A stretch of DNA of 64,000 nt from Diadophis punctatus similis (lineage: Eukaryota; Chordata; Lepidosauria; Squamata; Dipsadidae), in contig JALIGW010000001.1 in the NCBI GenBank assembly GCA_023053685.1, positions 228,239,434-228,303,433 on the forward strand. Reading direction: 5' to 3'. Positions within the stretch are counted from its first letter, which is position 1; every line of letters begins with the position of its first letter. Below the pieces are notes generated by a model. The model was given only the letters and a program-made list of their open reading frames with translations. It searched no databases and had not been told where the DNA came from. The translations under genes were made by a program, and so were the position numbers. Below, piece by piece: positions 24,912 to 53,266 of this stretch.

Positions 24912-25020
24912 TGTAGAACCCAGATTGTTGGGGGCAATATGCTGAACTCTGTAAACCACTTAGAGAGGGCTGTAAAGCACTATGAAGCGGTATATAAGTC
25001 TAAGTGCTAAGTGCTATTGT
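24912..25020 (+). repeat. SINE tail fragment, plus strand
   Basis: Matches the 3' half of the family at 8962, with cagattgttgggggcaatat and gcggtatataagtctaagtg. Confidence 0.75.
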
Positions 25021-26057
25021 TTTAAAGCAGGCTTGGGGAATATTTTGCTGTGGTATTTACAGCCAGAAGTCATATTAATTGCAAGCAGGATCTTCTTTTA
25101 AAACAAATCTTGCACTTCCCAAAGATTAAGCCAGTATTAAAGCAACAGGGAAATGACTACCTCTGCATGTTAGTAGCACATTTAGGAACAGGACCAATTC
25201 CAAGAGCCACAAAATTATTGTTGTGGAGCTGCATATGGCATATGGGCAGTGGGTTACCATCCTTGTTATTAGATATCAGTTTGATAAAGAATCCATTGAT
25301 AAATCGGTTCCTGATTTGGAGCACTGATTATAAGAGGATAATAAGACATACACTATGTTTTTTAAAAATATGGAATTAGATTCTGGAAATGAGAGAGTTT
25401 CAGCCTGGCATAGTTTGAGGGCCAGGGATAAGAGATAGTTTAAACACATGTGTTTAAACATGTGTTTTGAGTAATAATTTAAGTTTTACACAAACACGCA
25501 AACAAACCCTATTAAAGAGTGGGTCTGAGCTACATTTAAGGAAGAGAGAAAAAATGGCTGAAAGGTCAGTCCAATCAGCTATGAGTCAGGTCAGTCCAAT
25601 CAGCTATATCCTATTGGGAGCCAACTTCAAAGACTACAATAATCCCCACCCCACCCCAGTCAAGTATTTATCTTGTCAATTTACCAATAATGTATGATGT
25701 TGGCAGTTTGCTTTGGCAGCACTGGTCCTTTTTATTTCATAACATTCTATACCAAAGGCAAAGCCACCATGAGCCTTTGTAACAAAAATCCCAACTGGTT
25801 TTACTTGAAACTGTACAATACTAATTCTCAGTGGACACCACTCCATTAGATAAATCTTTGCTGACGTATGTTCCCTGTTGTGCAGATCCTACTTCTCCCA
25901 ACTTTGAGGAAATTGTCCATTCCAGCCAAGAGAAACAGATGTGCTCTTTGTGCACATTTAAGTCCAAATGTGGTTTGGGCTTAGGTCCAAGGCTTCAGAT
26001 TGGTGATTCAACCCATTCATGAACTCTGCCTTCAGTTACTAGCATGCTTATGAAAAT

Positions 26058-26247
26058 TACAGGTAGTCCTCGAGTTACAAGAGTTTTCATTTAGTGACTG
26101 TTCAAAGTTACAACAGTACTGAAAAAAAGTGACTTATGACCATTTTTGTTCACATAAGTGTGAACGGTCACAAGTCACTTTTTTCAGTGCTGCCGTAACT
26201 TCAAACGGTCACTAAATGAACTGTTGTAAGTTGAGGACCTACCTGTA
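26058..26247. mobile_element. TA-type MITE (TACAGGTAGTCCTC family), 190 bp
   Basis: Ends TACAGGTAGTCCTCGAG and TTGAGGACCTACCTGTA. The internal halves are inverted (caaagttacaacag against the complement). It is a short derivative of the family at 40701. Confidence 0.85.
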
Positions 26248-26324
26248 CAGAGCATGACTTCTGGAATTCTTTCTTATCCTTTTACCTGCAGTGGCCATAT
26301 ATTTGGAAGCAAGGGCAAACTGCA

Positions 26325-27178
26325 TTATTAACAATTGCTTCATATGCAAACTTTTAGAAGGCCAAAACACGTGGATAGATATTGTTAGACTATCTGGGAG
26401 CTAAAAGATGTAAATTCATTTCCCCTCTTTGCTGTTAACTGGTTGCAGAGCTTAAAATAATAAAGCTTAGCTTTATTATTTTCCAGATGGAACAATCAGC
26501 AACATTCTGACACCTTTTAAAGTCGTCTGCAATCTGTTTTTACTGCCTGTTTCATTGGGCAAATTCTAAGTTTCTTTCTATGCCTGTTACTCAGCTGTGG
26601 GCATTCCCCCTTTTTATCTGATCATTCCCTAAGCATGCTCTCCCCCCCCCCTTCCAAGGTCATTTTCACATTCTATTATATATTCCCATAATAATAATTA
26701 TTATTATTTCAACTTATGTTTATTCTTATATGGAGGTGGATATCTTTTGTTCACTTCTTTGATAAGTTTTGTTGCAGAAATTATGCCAGAGTATTGGTAA
26801 ATAGCTCTGCTCAGTGTGTATTTCGGGAAGGTGATATGAGGAGAATTAAATATCAGGCTGCCTATGCAAAATCTAACCTAAATGTATTAGACCTGGGATG
26901 GCATCACTTTTTCAAAGAACACACAGGGAGAAAACTGGAGGAGCTCATATATTTATGCAGGTGCAAACAGGCATGCATACGATATCTACCAGGAGTAAAG
27001 CTGTAGCATTTAGGTTTAAAGGTAGTTCAAGGAAAAGCTTTATTATTTTAAGCTCTTCAACCAGTTAATAGCAAAGAGGGGAAATGAATTTACGTCTTTT
27101 GGCTCCCAGATACTCTAACAATATCTATGCATGTGTTTTGGCTTTCTAAAAGTTTGCATATGAAGCAATTGTTAATAA
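26325..27178. mobile_element. 854-bp element with 144-bp terminal inverted repeats
   Basis: Arms 26325-26468 and 27035-27178 are reverse complements with roughly ten mismatches. Both end TTATTAACAATTGCTTCATA. The interior has a 96-codon ORF (26716-27006) that I do not recognise. No target duplication could be read. It could be a foldback DNA transposon or an inverted duplication. Confidence 0.75.
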
Positions 27179-27449
27179 GCTGGAATAATAAAGCATAGCA
27201 AAGAGCTTAGTACTGTAATCAAAAGCTTCACCTAATTAATTTCCTATGTTCTTTTACAATATGTCCTCTAGGACTCGCTTCTCAACTTTCTAGTTTTCTA
27301 GGTTTAGATTGTACAGCAGTATTTGCATGACAGATACTTTCAGTGTAAGAGTAATCACCCTTCTCACACTTAACCTCCAATTTGTTACAGTTCCTGTTTT
27401 CATCATCTTATGTACCTGAATGAAACTTCTGACAAGGTCCCCCATTCCT

Positions 27450-28382
27450 TTTTTTTTCTTTTTTCTTTTAATTGTTTTTATTGAATCATTAAAACATTAA
27501 ATACAAAACATACATATACATTTGCGTTCTTCATTCCTGAGACATCAGTTTAACGTCAATCTACATACATATTTTTCTATATGATTCTATATATAATATT
27601 TACAATCATTCAGACATTTTCTTATTCTTTCTAATTTCTAACCAGTTGTAAAATTTATCCCACACTGTGTAAAATTCTTTGTCATCTCGATTTTGTAATT
27701 CTAGTGTTAGTTTTGACATTTCTGCACAATCCATTATTTTTTTTAATATCATATTCTCCGTTGGGGTTTTTTCATCTTTCCATGTTTGGGCGTAAATTAT
27801 TCTGGCAGCAGTCAGGACATGTATTATCAAATATTGATTCTCTTTCGTTTATTGCCCTCTAATAATACCCAATAAAAATGTTTCGGGTTTAAATTCCATT
27901 ACAGTATCTGTTATCTCTTGTAACCATGTCCTAATCATGCTCCAGTATCCTCTTGCTATCGGACACGACCACCACATGTGGTAATATGTGCCGTGTACTT
28001 GTTTACACTTCCAGCATCTTGGGTTCATATTAGCAAATATTTTGGCAATTCTAGCTGGAGCTAGATGCCAGCGATAAAACATTTTGTGTAAGTTTTCTTT
28101 ATATGATGTTGAGAGGGTTAATTTGTAATTTATCTTCCATAATTTTTCCCAATCATCTAATTGGATATTGTAGCCGAAGTTTTTCATCCATGCGATCATA
28201 TTTTCTTTAACTGTTTCTTCAAAATTTTCCAAGTTTAGTAAATGATTGTACATTTTAGTTATAAATTTATTTTCAGATCCCACTAATATTTTATCCATTG
28301 TGTTTTGTTCTTTGTTTATACCAAATTCTTCCTTGTCCTTTTTGTATCTATTTTGTATTTGGAGGTATGGCCATCAGTCTGT
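27450..28382 (-). pseudogene. 5'-truncated L1 ORF2 C-terminus, minus strand
   Basis: The minus frame 27849-28298 reads MFYRWHLAPARIAKIF and CWKCKQVHGTYYHMWWSC, the Cys/His zinc-knuckle end of reptilian L1 ORF2. A second frame, 27606-27830, continues with ILTAARIIYAQTWK-type sequence after a break. A T-run at 27449 is the poly(A) tail. GTCCCCCATTCCT flanks both sides (27437-27449, 28383-28395) as the target duplication. Confidence 0.88.
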
Positions 28383-28539
28383 GTCCCCCATTCCTGTTTG
28401 ACTTTACACTCTCTGCCTTTGCTGATCTCATGTGAGTTGTAATTGCTAGAAGGATCCCATCAATTATGTACCTTCTCAGCTCCCAGTCATTGGAATGATA
28501 TTAAAGGGCTCCCCAGACAAAATAGCTGTTTAAGTTCGA

Positions 28540-29419
28540 GGAAAGAAGCAGTCAAAAATGAAGGAGGGAGGTTGGAGGAAACTTAATCAAACAATATACT
28601 TAAAAGGTAACAAAAGAATTAAAAAGAAAAGAAAGTATAGATACAGAAATAACAGAAAGAAAAAAGAAAGAAACCAACAGAAGAGAGGAGGGGAAAGAGG
28701 AAGTTATGAGAGATGGAATTTTTGAGAGACCAAAAGAAAAAGATTGAAGAGACATTCTAGTTGACTGAATTGCATTAATGTGATTAATTGTGTTTGATCA
28801 TTTTAAGTGGTTTTCAAATAAGATTGGCATATAAGGTCATAATGTTTAGAAATAAAATGAAATATAGATACTCAAATTAAGAAGAAAAAGTTGTAAATGT
28901 GAAAGATGAAAACTAGTAATATGGCTTACTTTTTAATGATGATTTAAGATGTGATGAAGAACATAGATATTAGAAAAACTAAATGTATTAATGTTATTAA
29001 TTGTGTTTAAATAATTATCTTAAATGGTTTTTATATAAACTATATAGTGTATACTAAATTAGAAATACAGATGTAGAAGGTTTCTACCAGTGGTTAACAT
29101 AGTAAGAGATGACAATTTAAGGGCTTGTAGTGATATTGTTTGTATAAAAATAAAATGAGTAAAGATAAAAAATAAGGAAAAGAAAAATTATGGTTGAAAT
29201 TAAAAGAAGAGACCGGGGCAATATCTTGTTCACAATAAAGTTATGAAGAAGAGGAGAAAGAAGATGAACATTGAAAAAAAAAGAAGTAATATAAAATTAA
29301 ATAAAACTGAAAGAAATGAGGATGATTAATATCGTCAATGTAATTTATAATATTAAATCTGTTTGTTTTTAGTAATATATGGAGAAATAAATTGTAGATG
29401 GTAAATAACTGAAAGTAAC
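28540..29419. other. A/G- and AT-rich intron stretch
   Basis: A-rich plus-strand sequence with many gaaa and agaaa runs. It may be an old mutated microsatellite. No gene is seen. Confidence 0.5.
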
Positions 29420-29645
29420 ATTGGGAAGAACGGAGGAGTGGAGGGGATTGGAGGGAAGTAGGGGAGAGGAGAGGAGAAAGGCCGAAAAAAGAAGAGAGGA
29501 TGAAGGAAGAAGGAGGTAGAGAGGGAGAAGAAGAGAGGGAAAGAAAGGAAAGAGATGGAAATGGCAAAGGAGAGAAAGGAGAAAGAGAAGAGAAGGGGAG
29601 GGAAGTAGGAAGGGAGAGGAGGAGAGGAAAGAGGAAAGAAGGAAG
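29420..29645 (+). repeat. Polypurine (GA-rich) tract
   Basis: Over 200 nt of almost pure A/G on the plus strand with degenerate ggagaggagaggag units. Minus-strand ORFs here (Ser/Pro/Leu-rich) are composition artefacts. Confidence 0.85.
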
Positions 29646-31365
29646 GATGGTTTTAATTGTAAAACTGGGGGAAATATGAGAAAGTAAACAGAAAAATAAT
29701 CCTTTTTTGGTTGATTTGACGGCTGTATGATTAATATTAAAATGGAAGATGTTAAAAAGGTTTAAAATATTATTACATGAATATAATTAAATTTGAAAGT
29801 ACGATATTGATGCATGTATGTATAAGCACTCTGACAACACATTGTTTAAATTGAAAATGGAATTTTTGTATTATAAAATAAAAGAAAAAATTTATTATGA
29901 AAAATGAAGGGCGGAGGAAAATCCCCAAGCAACCCTCACCCTCTCACCTGACCAAATGTTCCTTCTGGCATTTGTATGTCAACGTTTGCTTTTGCTAGGT
30001 AAATATTACCTTAGAGGGCTGCTCTGGTATCCATAAGTGAAGAGCTTTACTCAAGGCTGTTAAACTCTCCCATGATCCTGGCACCGAAGGTCTCCAGTGT
30101 GTTGGAATTTCTGTTGCTGTGCCAAAGCCTGTTGCCCTTGGCCGATGTGGAGAAGGCCAAGGGCATCTTTCTCTTGGCTTGCTGCCCTGAGCTATCTGCT
30201 TTTCAAAGCAAACAGCAGCCTCCTTTGACATTTCTGAAGAAGAGTTTGCTAGCTTTGGCTTCCTCCTGACTTAATGGAAAGAAAACAAATACATGCCCAG
30301 TAGCAGTTACAGGGCAGTGTCGTACCTATCCGCATTCCTGCAAGAACGTGTGCAAAATTGTCCTTGTTAAATATAAAATAAATAGCAATATAGCCAAGCA
30401 TAGTGGGTAGAATTTTCTGCAAACTTCCTTGTTCCCAGGATCCGTCTTACGACACCATATAAAAAAATCCCGTGAATGCCAGTGGACTAAAATATATAGT
30501 AATTCACTTATCTGTCACAAAATGTATCATTCTATATATGTATGCTGTGTGTAAATCACAATGTGTTTAGTTGGACTTGTTTCCATTTTCAATCAGCACC
30601 ATTTTCACACAAAAAATCGTTCTGTGTGGATTTCAGTGATTTCAAAGGGTTAGAGAAAATAAATTGTCAGAAATGCTGTGTAGAAAGAAGCTTATAGCTA
30701 TGTGTTTTTATTATCCTTTTTTTTCTTTTTGGCAAATCAAAGATTCTAGTGAGCTCTTAAGTTTTGCAAAATAAGATATCTCTCCATCTTTTTGGCTTTT
30801 CAAATAACTGGGTTGGACTAAGTATGTTTAGCTATTGTTCAAGATGGCAGAGTTGATTTCAAATAGTGAAAGAAAGGAGCTAAATGTTAGCCCAAAAGTC
30901 TCTTCTTCCAATTAGAAAAGCAGGGGATTTTTAGAACCTTTTTGGGGGTCATAAACAGAATGCAGCACTTGCTATTTTGTCTTGCAAGGTACAGTATATC
31001 TAATAACTGCTTATATGAGCTCTACTGTTTTCCTTTAGGCTGAATTCAGGTATAGCACCAGTTTAAGGGTGGGCAGAGTTTTGATTCCCAGAGGCCTCTT
31101 ATAATTTGGAAAGAGAACTCCATATTGAATGGAGCAATAAAACAAAAGGCTGATGGAGAAATTTTCTTTTTTTTAATTGGGTTTCATAAGTGGGAAAGGC
31201 CATGGAGTCTTTTTTTTTAATTATGTTGAATCTGTTTTAAGAATTACCTTATAGATTTCATATATTTTCATTTCAAAATTATGGAAAACTTTGCTACCGA
31301 TTTTTGTCTATTTAGCTCAAAGGGAACTTGGAAGGTTAGGAAAAAAAAGACTGCAGAATTTTGCC
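29646..31365 (+). other. CRACR2B intron 1, nothing recognised
   Basis: Unique-looking intron sequence. The ORF pair at 29995-30269 lacks family motifs and clear splice sites. Confidence 0.45.
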
Positions 31366-31419
<54 letters not shown>

Positions 31420-31468
31420 CAACACCAACAACAACCAACAACAAACAACAACAACAACAACAACAACA
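31366..31468 (+). repeat. Compound (TCA)n-(CAA)n microsatellite
   Basis: About 18 copies of TCA followed by CAA-rich repeats. It is followed by a possible CR1 3'-end piece (gaaagggaccttggaggtct). Confidence 0.95.
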
Positions 31469-32539
31469 GAATTGAAAGGGACCTTGGAGGTCTTTATCAT
31501 TTATCATTTGTTGAACAAACGACAGTGATTTACTTCACTCTTGAAGCTAATCCATTCAAACATCTTGATAAGCCCAAACCAAATTTCAGCCTAGTGTGTC
31601 CTGCAAGCCAAGCAGGGGGATGTTTCCCAATAACAGTTCTTGGCATTACCATCAAAAGACATCGTGCATCTGTTCCATCTTCCCCATTGTATTTTCTCAA
31701 GAAAGTAAGAAGATGAATATAATGAGAAAACAACAGGATGTACTTAACATTCCTCAGTTGAGACAGGGCAATTGCACTACGTAAATGTCTTGTCTGCTTT
31801 GATCACAGTAGGTTAAAATATCAATATAAACAAACACATCTAGTAGATTTCTCAATATTCTTCCCAAATGTTGGTGTCAGCACTGAAAAGATTTTGTGCT
31901 AGGCATACAGTATATCTCTTTGGAAGTCTTCTAAACTGGAAACCTTAGGCTGGCTCACAAAGGCATGAGGAATCAACCATAAAGATCCTGTTGTTATAGG
32001 ATAAAGTGATTATGGAAATGAGCAGTGACATTGTTGTTCAGGACTATGTGTTCAATCTCAACTTGGTTATTATTTTTAGTATCAATCTCTTAGAGATGCC
32101 AATAGCAAGGCTCTTCCTAATATAAATTGCTTCAAATTTTGCTGAATTTTTTGCTGAACAACTCATAGGATTAAAGTGTAATTGAAAATGTAATACTGTA
32201 ATTATGCTTTTCCTAAGAGAATGTATAATTAGGCTTTCATTCTCATCTCTTTAATAAAGAGGCAACCATAATGTTCTGCTTTTAAAGAAGTTGTTGCATT
32301 TGAATTAATGTCAGTACTTTAAAAAGCTAATTATACTTGGGTCTTATTTTGTGAGTGGGTATAGTTTGGAACCCTATAAAGAAAGATGCCCTTGAGAAAC
32401 TCTGCTTCTAGTTGTTCCAAACTCATTCCAGTTATTGGCTTTCCTGACTTGGATTTATGGAAGTTGAATTCTAAATAAGGAGGGCACCAGGTTAGGGGAA
32501 GGTGATGCTGAACACTCAAAGGCAACTGAAAAGCTGCAC

Positions 32540-32674
32540 CAGCTTTTGCTACTGGTATGGTATGGTTCTACGAACCGGTAGCGGCGGTGGTGGGAGGCTC
32601 CGCCCACCCACCATCATGCACATGTGTGAGCGTGCACGTGAACCGGTAGCAATGGGATTTAGAACCCATCACTG
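32540..32674. mobile_element. hAT MITE, ACCGGTAGC type, 135 bp
   Basis: Flanked by AGCTGCAC at 32532-32539 and 32675-32682. It contains gaaccggtagc in both halves and GGTTCTACG near the left end. It belongs with the copies at 33812, 39110 and 44812. Confidence 0.85.
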
Positions 32675-32766
32675 AGCTGCACATATTTGAACTTAAATTG
32701 GGTGTGCTGTTACCAGGCCAGTCTACACACAGATATCTCTCAGTCATTAGTCTTATGCATAAATAA

Positions 32767-33229
32767 TACAGGTAGTCCTCAATTTATGGCCACAATTGAG
32801 CCCAAAATTTCTGTTGCTAAGTGAGACAGTTAAGTGAATATTGCTCCATTTTATGATCTTTCTTGCCATATTGTTGAGTGGATCACTGCAGTTGTTAGAT
32901 TAGTTATGTTAAGTGAATCTGACTTCACTTAGTTACATTAAGTGAATCTGACTTTCTTGCCATATTGTTGAGTGAATCACTGCAGTTGTTAGATTAGTTA
33001 CGTTAAGTGAATCTGACTTCCCCATTGACTTTGCAAAAGGTGATCACATTACCCTGAGACACTGCGTCATAAATATAAGTCAGTTGCCAAGCGTCTAAAT
33101 TTCAATCGTGACCACAGAGATGCTGCAATGGTCATAAGTGTGAAAAATGGTCATAAGTCACTTTTTTCAGTGCTGTTGTAACTTCAAACTGTCACTAAAT
33201 AAACTGTTGTAAATCAAGGATTACCTGTA
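32767..33229. mobile_element. TA-type MITE with internal duplication
   Basis: Ends TACAGGTAGTCCTCAA and TCAAGGATTACCTGTA. The phrase ttaagtgaatctgactt and its flank occur three times within 32900-33020, from a local tandem duplication. Confidence 0.85.
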
Positions 33230-33811
33230 GATACATTTGTTATTTAACCATGTACTGTATGTTTAAATAGGCATTTGATAAAAGTCAGAATTTTATCATC
33301 TCAGTAGGTAGTACACCCCAACCAACTTTGTCTGAATCTGGAAGTAAAATAGAGCTTTTCCTAGTTAGTGCTTGAATGGGAGACCTCTGGGAAATTCCAA
33401 GGTTGTACTGTAAACCTGACTCGGATGATTGTTTTTAAAGGCAAGGCAATTTCTTACTGCCAGTGAAAAACTGCATGAATATGTCCATCAAGTACTAAGT
33501 TTTGAAGAAATACTAAACTTCGAACATGACATGAAAGATTCTTTGCCTTGGTAACTTTACTAATTTCCTGATGGGGAGCTGAGTATATTATCATTCATTT
33601 AATATGAGTATCTGCCATTTTTCTTATCTAAAATATCCTTTCCCCCCACTTAGAATATCTGTACAATCTACCAAGTGATATAATATATCTTGTTTGAAGA
33701 TCTTAGATAACTAATGCTAAATGTCTAGCAAAATATTTCTCCAGCTATTAAGCCATGGCAATAAAGAAGACCAATCCCATGCTTTTATTGAACTCAGTCC
33801 TGGGACAGTTC

Positions 33812-34075
33812 CAAGGGTGGGTTCTAGCTTAACTTGCCACCAGTTCGCTTCTTCCCGTGCCACGTGGCTGCGTGCGCATTGCGTGTGCGTGCGCATGCGC
33901 AGTGCCAAAAACTCAGCTTCTGGGCATGCGCAGAAGGAAAAATCAGCAAAACCCAGTAAAAAGCAAACCAAAATCAAGATGGCGGCAGCCATGGACCAGC
34001 ACCGACAGAACCTGCTTCGTGACGTCACCACCGGTTTATTACCGGTTTTATAGAACCGGAAGGAACCCAGCTCTG
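33812..34075. mobile_element. hAT MITE, GGTGGGTTC type, 264 bp
   Basis: Ends CAAGGGTGGGTTCTAG and GGAACCCAGCTCTG, with duplication GACAGTTC at 33804-33811 and 34076-34083. The interior has tgcgcatgcgcag and accggttt motifs shared with 39110 and 44812. Confidence 0.88.
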
Positions 34076-34083
34076 GACAGTTC

Positions 34084-36078
34084 CCAGATATATGTGTGAC
34101 TCAGGCATCTATATTATCTGTATCCTTTTGTTTAGAGTCTGTGTGAAGACTTAGCATCCCAGCATCTCTGTCTAAAAATCTGGACAAAATGCAGAGAACA
34201 TATGTCACCCAGGCTTGAATTGTGGAGTTCTTGATTCTCTCTGAGTTTGATTATATACTGCAAACCCCACACTCATTGGCAGTGATGAAGTTACCTAATT
34301 GGGTAATAAAATATCTGCAAGCAAACAAGCAAGCTCAGGGAGCATCAACAATCCCATAATTTGGACGAAGTGTAGCCTCATCTTGCCTGCAGACTCCATA
34401 TTTCTGGTCACTGTTGGAAGAAGAGAGAAAATATTGAATTATTTTAAAGATCTGCTGGAACACTGCTGTACAAAGTAACTGGGATAAACAACAACAACAA
34501 CAACAACTGGGTCTTACTCCTCTGCATCTCTCACAAAATGTCTTTGGATTTTTTTGAGGAAGGTTTTCTGTTTCTTATTATGAAATGTGATCCTTTGGCT
34601 TTGACTACACTGATTGAAGTATTTTATCCTTAGCTTTTAATAATCCTTAGGAAAGGGCACTTAAGAGTTAGACAACCTTTGTTTACTATATTATAGAAAT
34701 AAGGACTTTTTAAAATTAGACTTCTGCTGTGCTGAACCAACTGAGCTGCAATAAGCATTGTGATAGTGTGAGTACATCCTGCTACTTTCCCTTGAGTGCT
34801 AATCTCTTTTTGTTGAACATACAATACCATACCAGTATTGTATCATATCTTCTTACCGGTCTTTCCTGTTTTCTGCAATAAAGGACTCTTTATGACCAAA
34901 CTGAATAGACTAAAAAGAGAATTAAGCATTTCAGGTAATACATATGTCTGTGTTTCTGTGTCCTCATTTATAGTAGTGCTATTTCAATTTTTCTTTCAAA
35001 TGGCATGGATTCTTTTCATGGTTTTAATTACATAATGAATGTTTGGTCTTTGTAGGCTTTTGGGGAGAAAATGAGTCCCATTTGAGGAAAAACTGTATTA
35101 ATTCTTCAGCTCTTGAAGAGTTGTAAAAAATGAAGGCTTCTGTGCACTTGATAGCAAAGGATTTATGATCTCTGCCATTGAAATGAAGTCTTTAAAGGTA
35201 TTTTATCTGTTAATCTCTTTTTTATATACATTGAACATCCAGTTATGAGGCCACCGCCATATGCCCTGAGACATTTTGTATATAATTATGTGGATTGTGT
35301 GTATATGTTTACTTCTCTTCTATTGTGTTCGCATCATATGCGAACACAACGCATATATAAATAATCTCTCTCTTTTTTGAGTTAAATACTGAAGAGTAAC
35401 TTTCCAAATATAAGTGCTGTTTATTTTATACAAAGATTTATATTCCTTCCTTCCAACACATATCTATCACTCAGGGATGATAGGTATCTAAAATTTAGTT
35501 TAGTAGAGTTTGTTCAAATAAGAAGGTTCTTTCTAGAAAGCAAGTTATTAGTCATATCTGTGAAATTGATACTCTTGTTTTGGTGGCAGCATGTGTACTT
35601 GAATGAAGTAGGTTTTATTTAGTAACTGTAATTATGTCAGGTCTGCTACTTTAATATTTAATATTTGTAGCTGTTTTTGTTTTACAGTAGATAAATTTCA
35701 TACAAGATTTATGGACAAAGATACAAGATACTCTTCTACATCAGCAAGCCTGCAATGTAATATGTATGTACGTAGCCGTTTTCCTAGCATATTTTTCCAG
35801 CATATTTTTCCAGAATTCCATTCCCATGGAATTTAGCATTACTTATTCTCATCAAAATTGTAGCCTCAATCCATGCTTATGTGTTCTAAACATTTTATGG
35901 AAGCAAGTTATAAGCTGCTTCCTAAACTTAGAAGGTGATTGTAGACATAGGAAGCAAAAACTGAGTTTTCTTGAATCTAAATCAGTGGTGGTATAATACA
36001 AAAGACTTTCAAAGATTAAAGTCTGGAATAGTGGCATTCCTCTTTTCTATTCTATTTTGTCCAAATGTGGTGCTGTAG
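34084..36078 (+). other. CRACR2B intron 1, only small structures seen
   Basis: No exon or transposon boundary is recognised. A perfect hairpin with 12-bp arms and a 3-nt loop sits at 35323-35349 (TTGTGTTCGCAT arm). Confidence 0.45.
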
Positions 36079-37072
36079 TACCGTATTTTTTGGAGTATAA
36101 GACGCACCTTTTTACCCCCAAAAGAGGGTGAAAACTTGAGTGCATCTTATACACCGAATGCAGCCCCACCCACCCACCCACCCCCACCCTTTGGCCTCTG
36201 TCTTCCAGCAATTTACCTGCTTGCAGGAAAGAGGGAAGAGCCTGTAAAGCCAAGCAAGTCAGTAGGAGTTTCCTGATCGACAGCTGATTAGGTTTGCCAC
36301 GTGGGGAAATGAAAGTGAAACTAACTGCAAAGAGGCAAATAGCTGGGAGAGACAGGCAGATTTTTATTTTTTGCTGAACTGGATGGAAGGGGGTAAGTGA
36401 ATAACTATAAATGTCTGTAGAATGTTCAAATTATTAGACTTATTTTTTAAAGACTGTTTTATTATTGTTCTTGAGCCAGGGGTAATTTTAAGACTTGTGG
36501 ACTTCAACTCCCAGAATTCCACAGCCAGCTTTGTTAGCTTTGCTGGCTGTGGAATTCTGGGAGTTGAAGTCCACAAGTCTTAAAGTTGCCAAGGTTGGAG
36601 ATCCCTGTAAATCTAGACAACTTAACAAAATAAAGAAGCTTTTTAAAATAAATGCTTGCTCTGAAGAGGCCCAATGCTATTGTATCTTCTTTTAAATAGA
36701 GAATAATGTATACTTCCAGAAATTTTAATTAATTTTAACAGCTCTGTACAAGTATAGTATGAAATGTAACAGTGTCCTGTTTAGTATTAGAGTTTAGTTA
36801 CCTTGGAGTAGATCTATTTAAATAATTGGGAAGAGTTAGTGTGACTACATTTAAGAAAACTTTCTGGCATAATGTACATTTGCTATTTCTTTGCTATTTC
36901 TATGGGTCAGGCACACATGCACAGAAATACACAGCAAACAGTGTATATCATCTGTGTTGTTTGCTGTTTGGCAAATTGCTTGGAGGCAGAGGCCTTTTTC
37001 CCTTGTTTTCCTCCCCCAAAACTAAGGTGCGTCTTATACTTCGGTGCGTCTTATACTCCGAAAAATACGGTA
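36079..37072. mobile_element. TA-flanked MITE, TATAAGACGCACC family, copy 2, with nested insertion
   Basis: Left end TACCGTATTTTTTGGAG, right end CTCCGAAAAATACGGTA. At 994 bp it is twice the size of copy 1, partly through the palindromic element at 36488-36607. Confidence 0.8.
36488..36607. mobile_element. Palindromic hAT MITE nested in copy 2
   Basis: Perfect 42-nt arms (36488-36529 and 36542-36583) flank a 12-nt spacer. It shares gacttcaactcccagaattc with the hairpin at 20295. The right end continues to gttggagatccctg; the left end looks truncated. Confidence 0.8.
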
Positions 37073-37416
37073 ATTTCATCTTGATTATATTTGCAGCAGA
37101 AGACTTGCTTTAACAATCGCACATTCTATGCATAGAGCATAGAGTATTTACTTATTCTGCAATGTTCTAGAACACTAACTTTCACTTCCTCCAAAGCACA
37201 TGGTTTGCTTTGAGATGGAGATTTTGGCAGAATGGCATATTTAACTCAGTGTTATTGTGAAAAATGCTTTTATTTCCCTGTTTTTCAGTCATATACATAA
37301 TTATTCTCAGTAGTTTCATTGCAGAACATGTTTGGAAGTCTCTCATTTGGAAGTATTTTAAGGAGAAAAATAATTAAGTTCATTTCCCCCTCCCCCCAAA
37401 TGTTTTATCATTCCAG

Positions 37417-53266
<15,850 letters not shown>

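Noticed and set aside
26716..27006. 96-codon ORF inside the 144-bp-repeat element as a transposase
   Set aside because: Too short, no DDE/D or zinc-finger motif visible, and no recognisable family.
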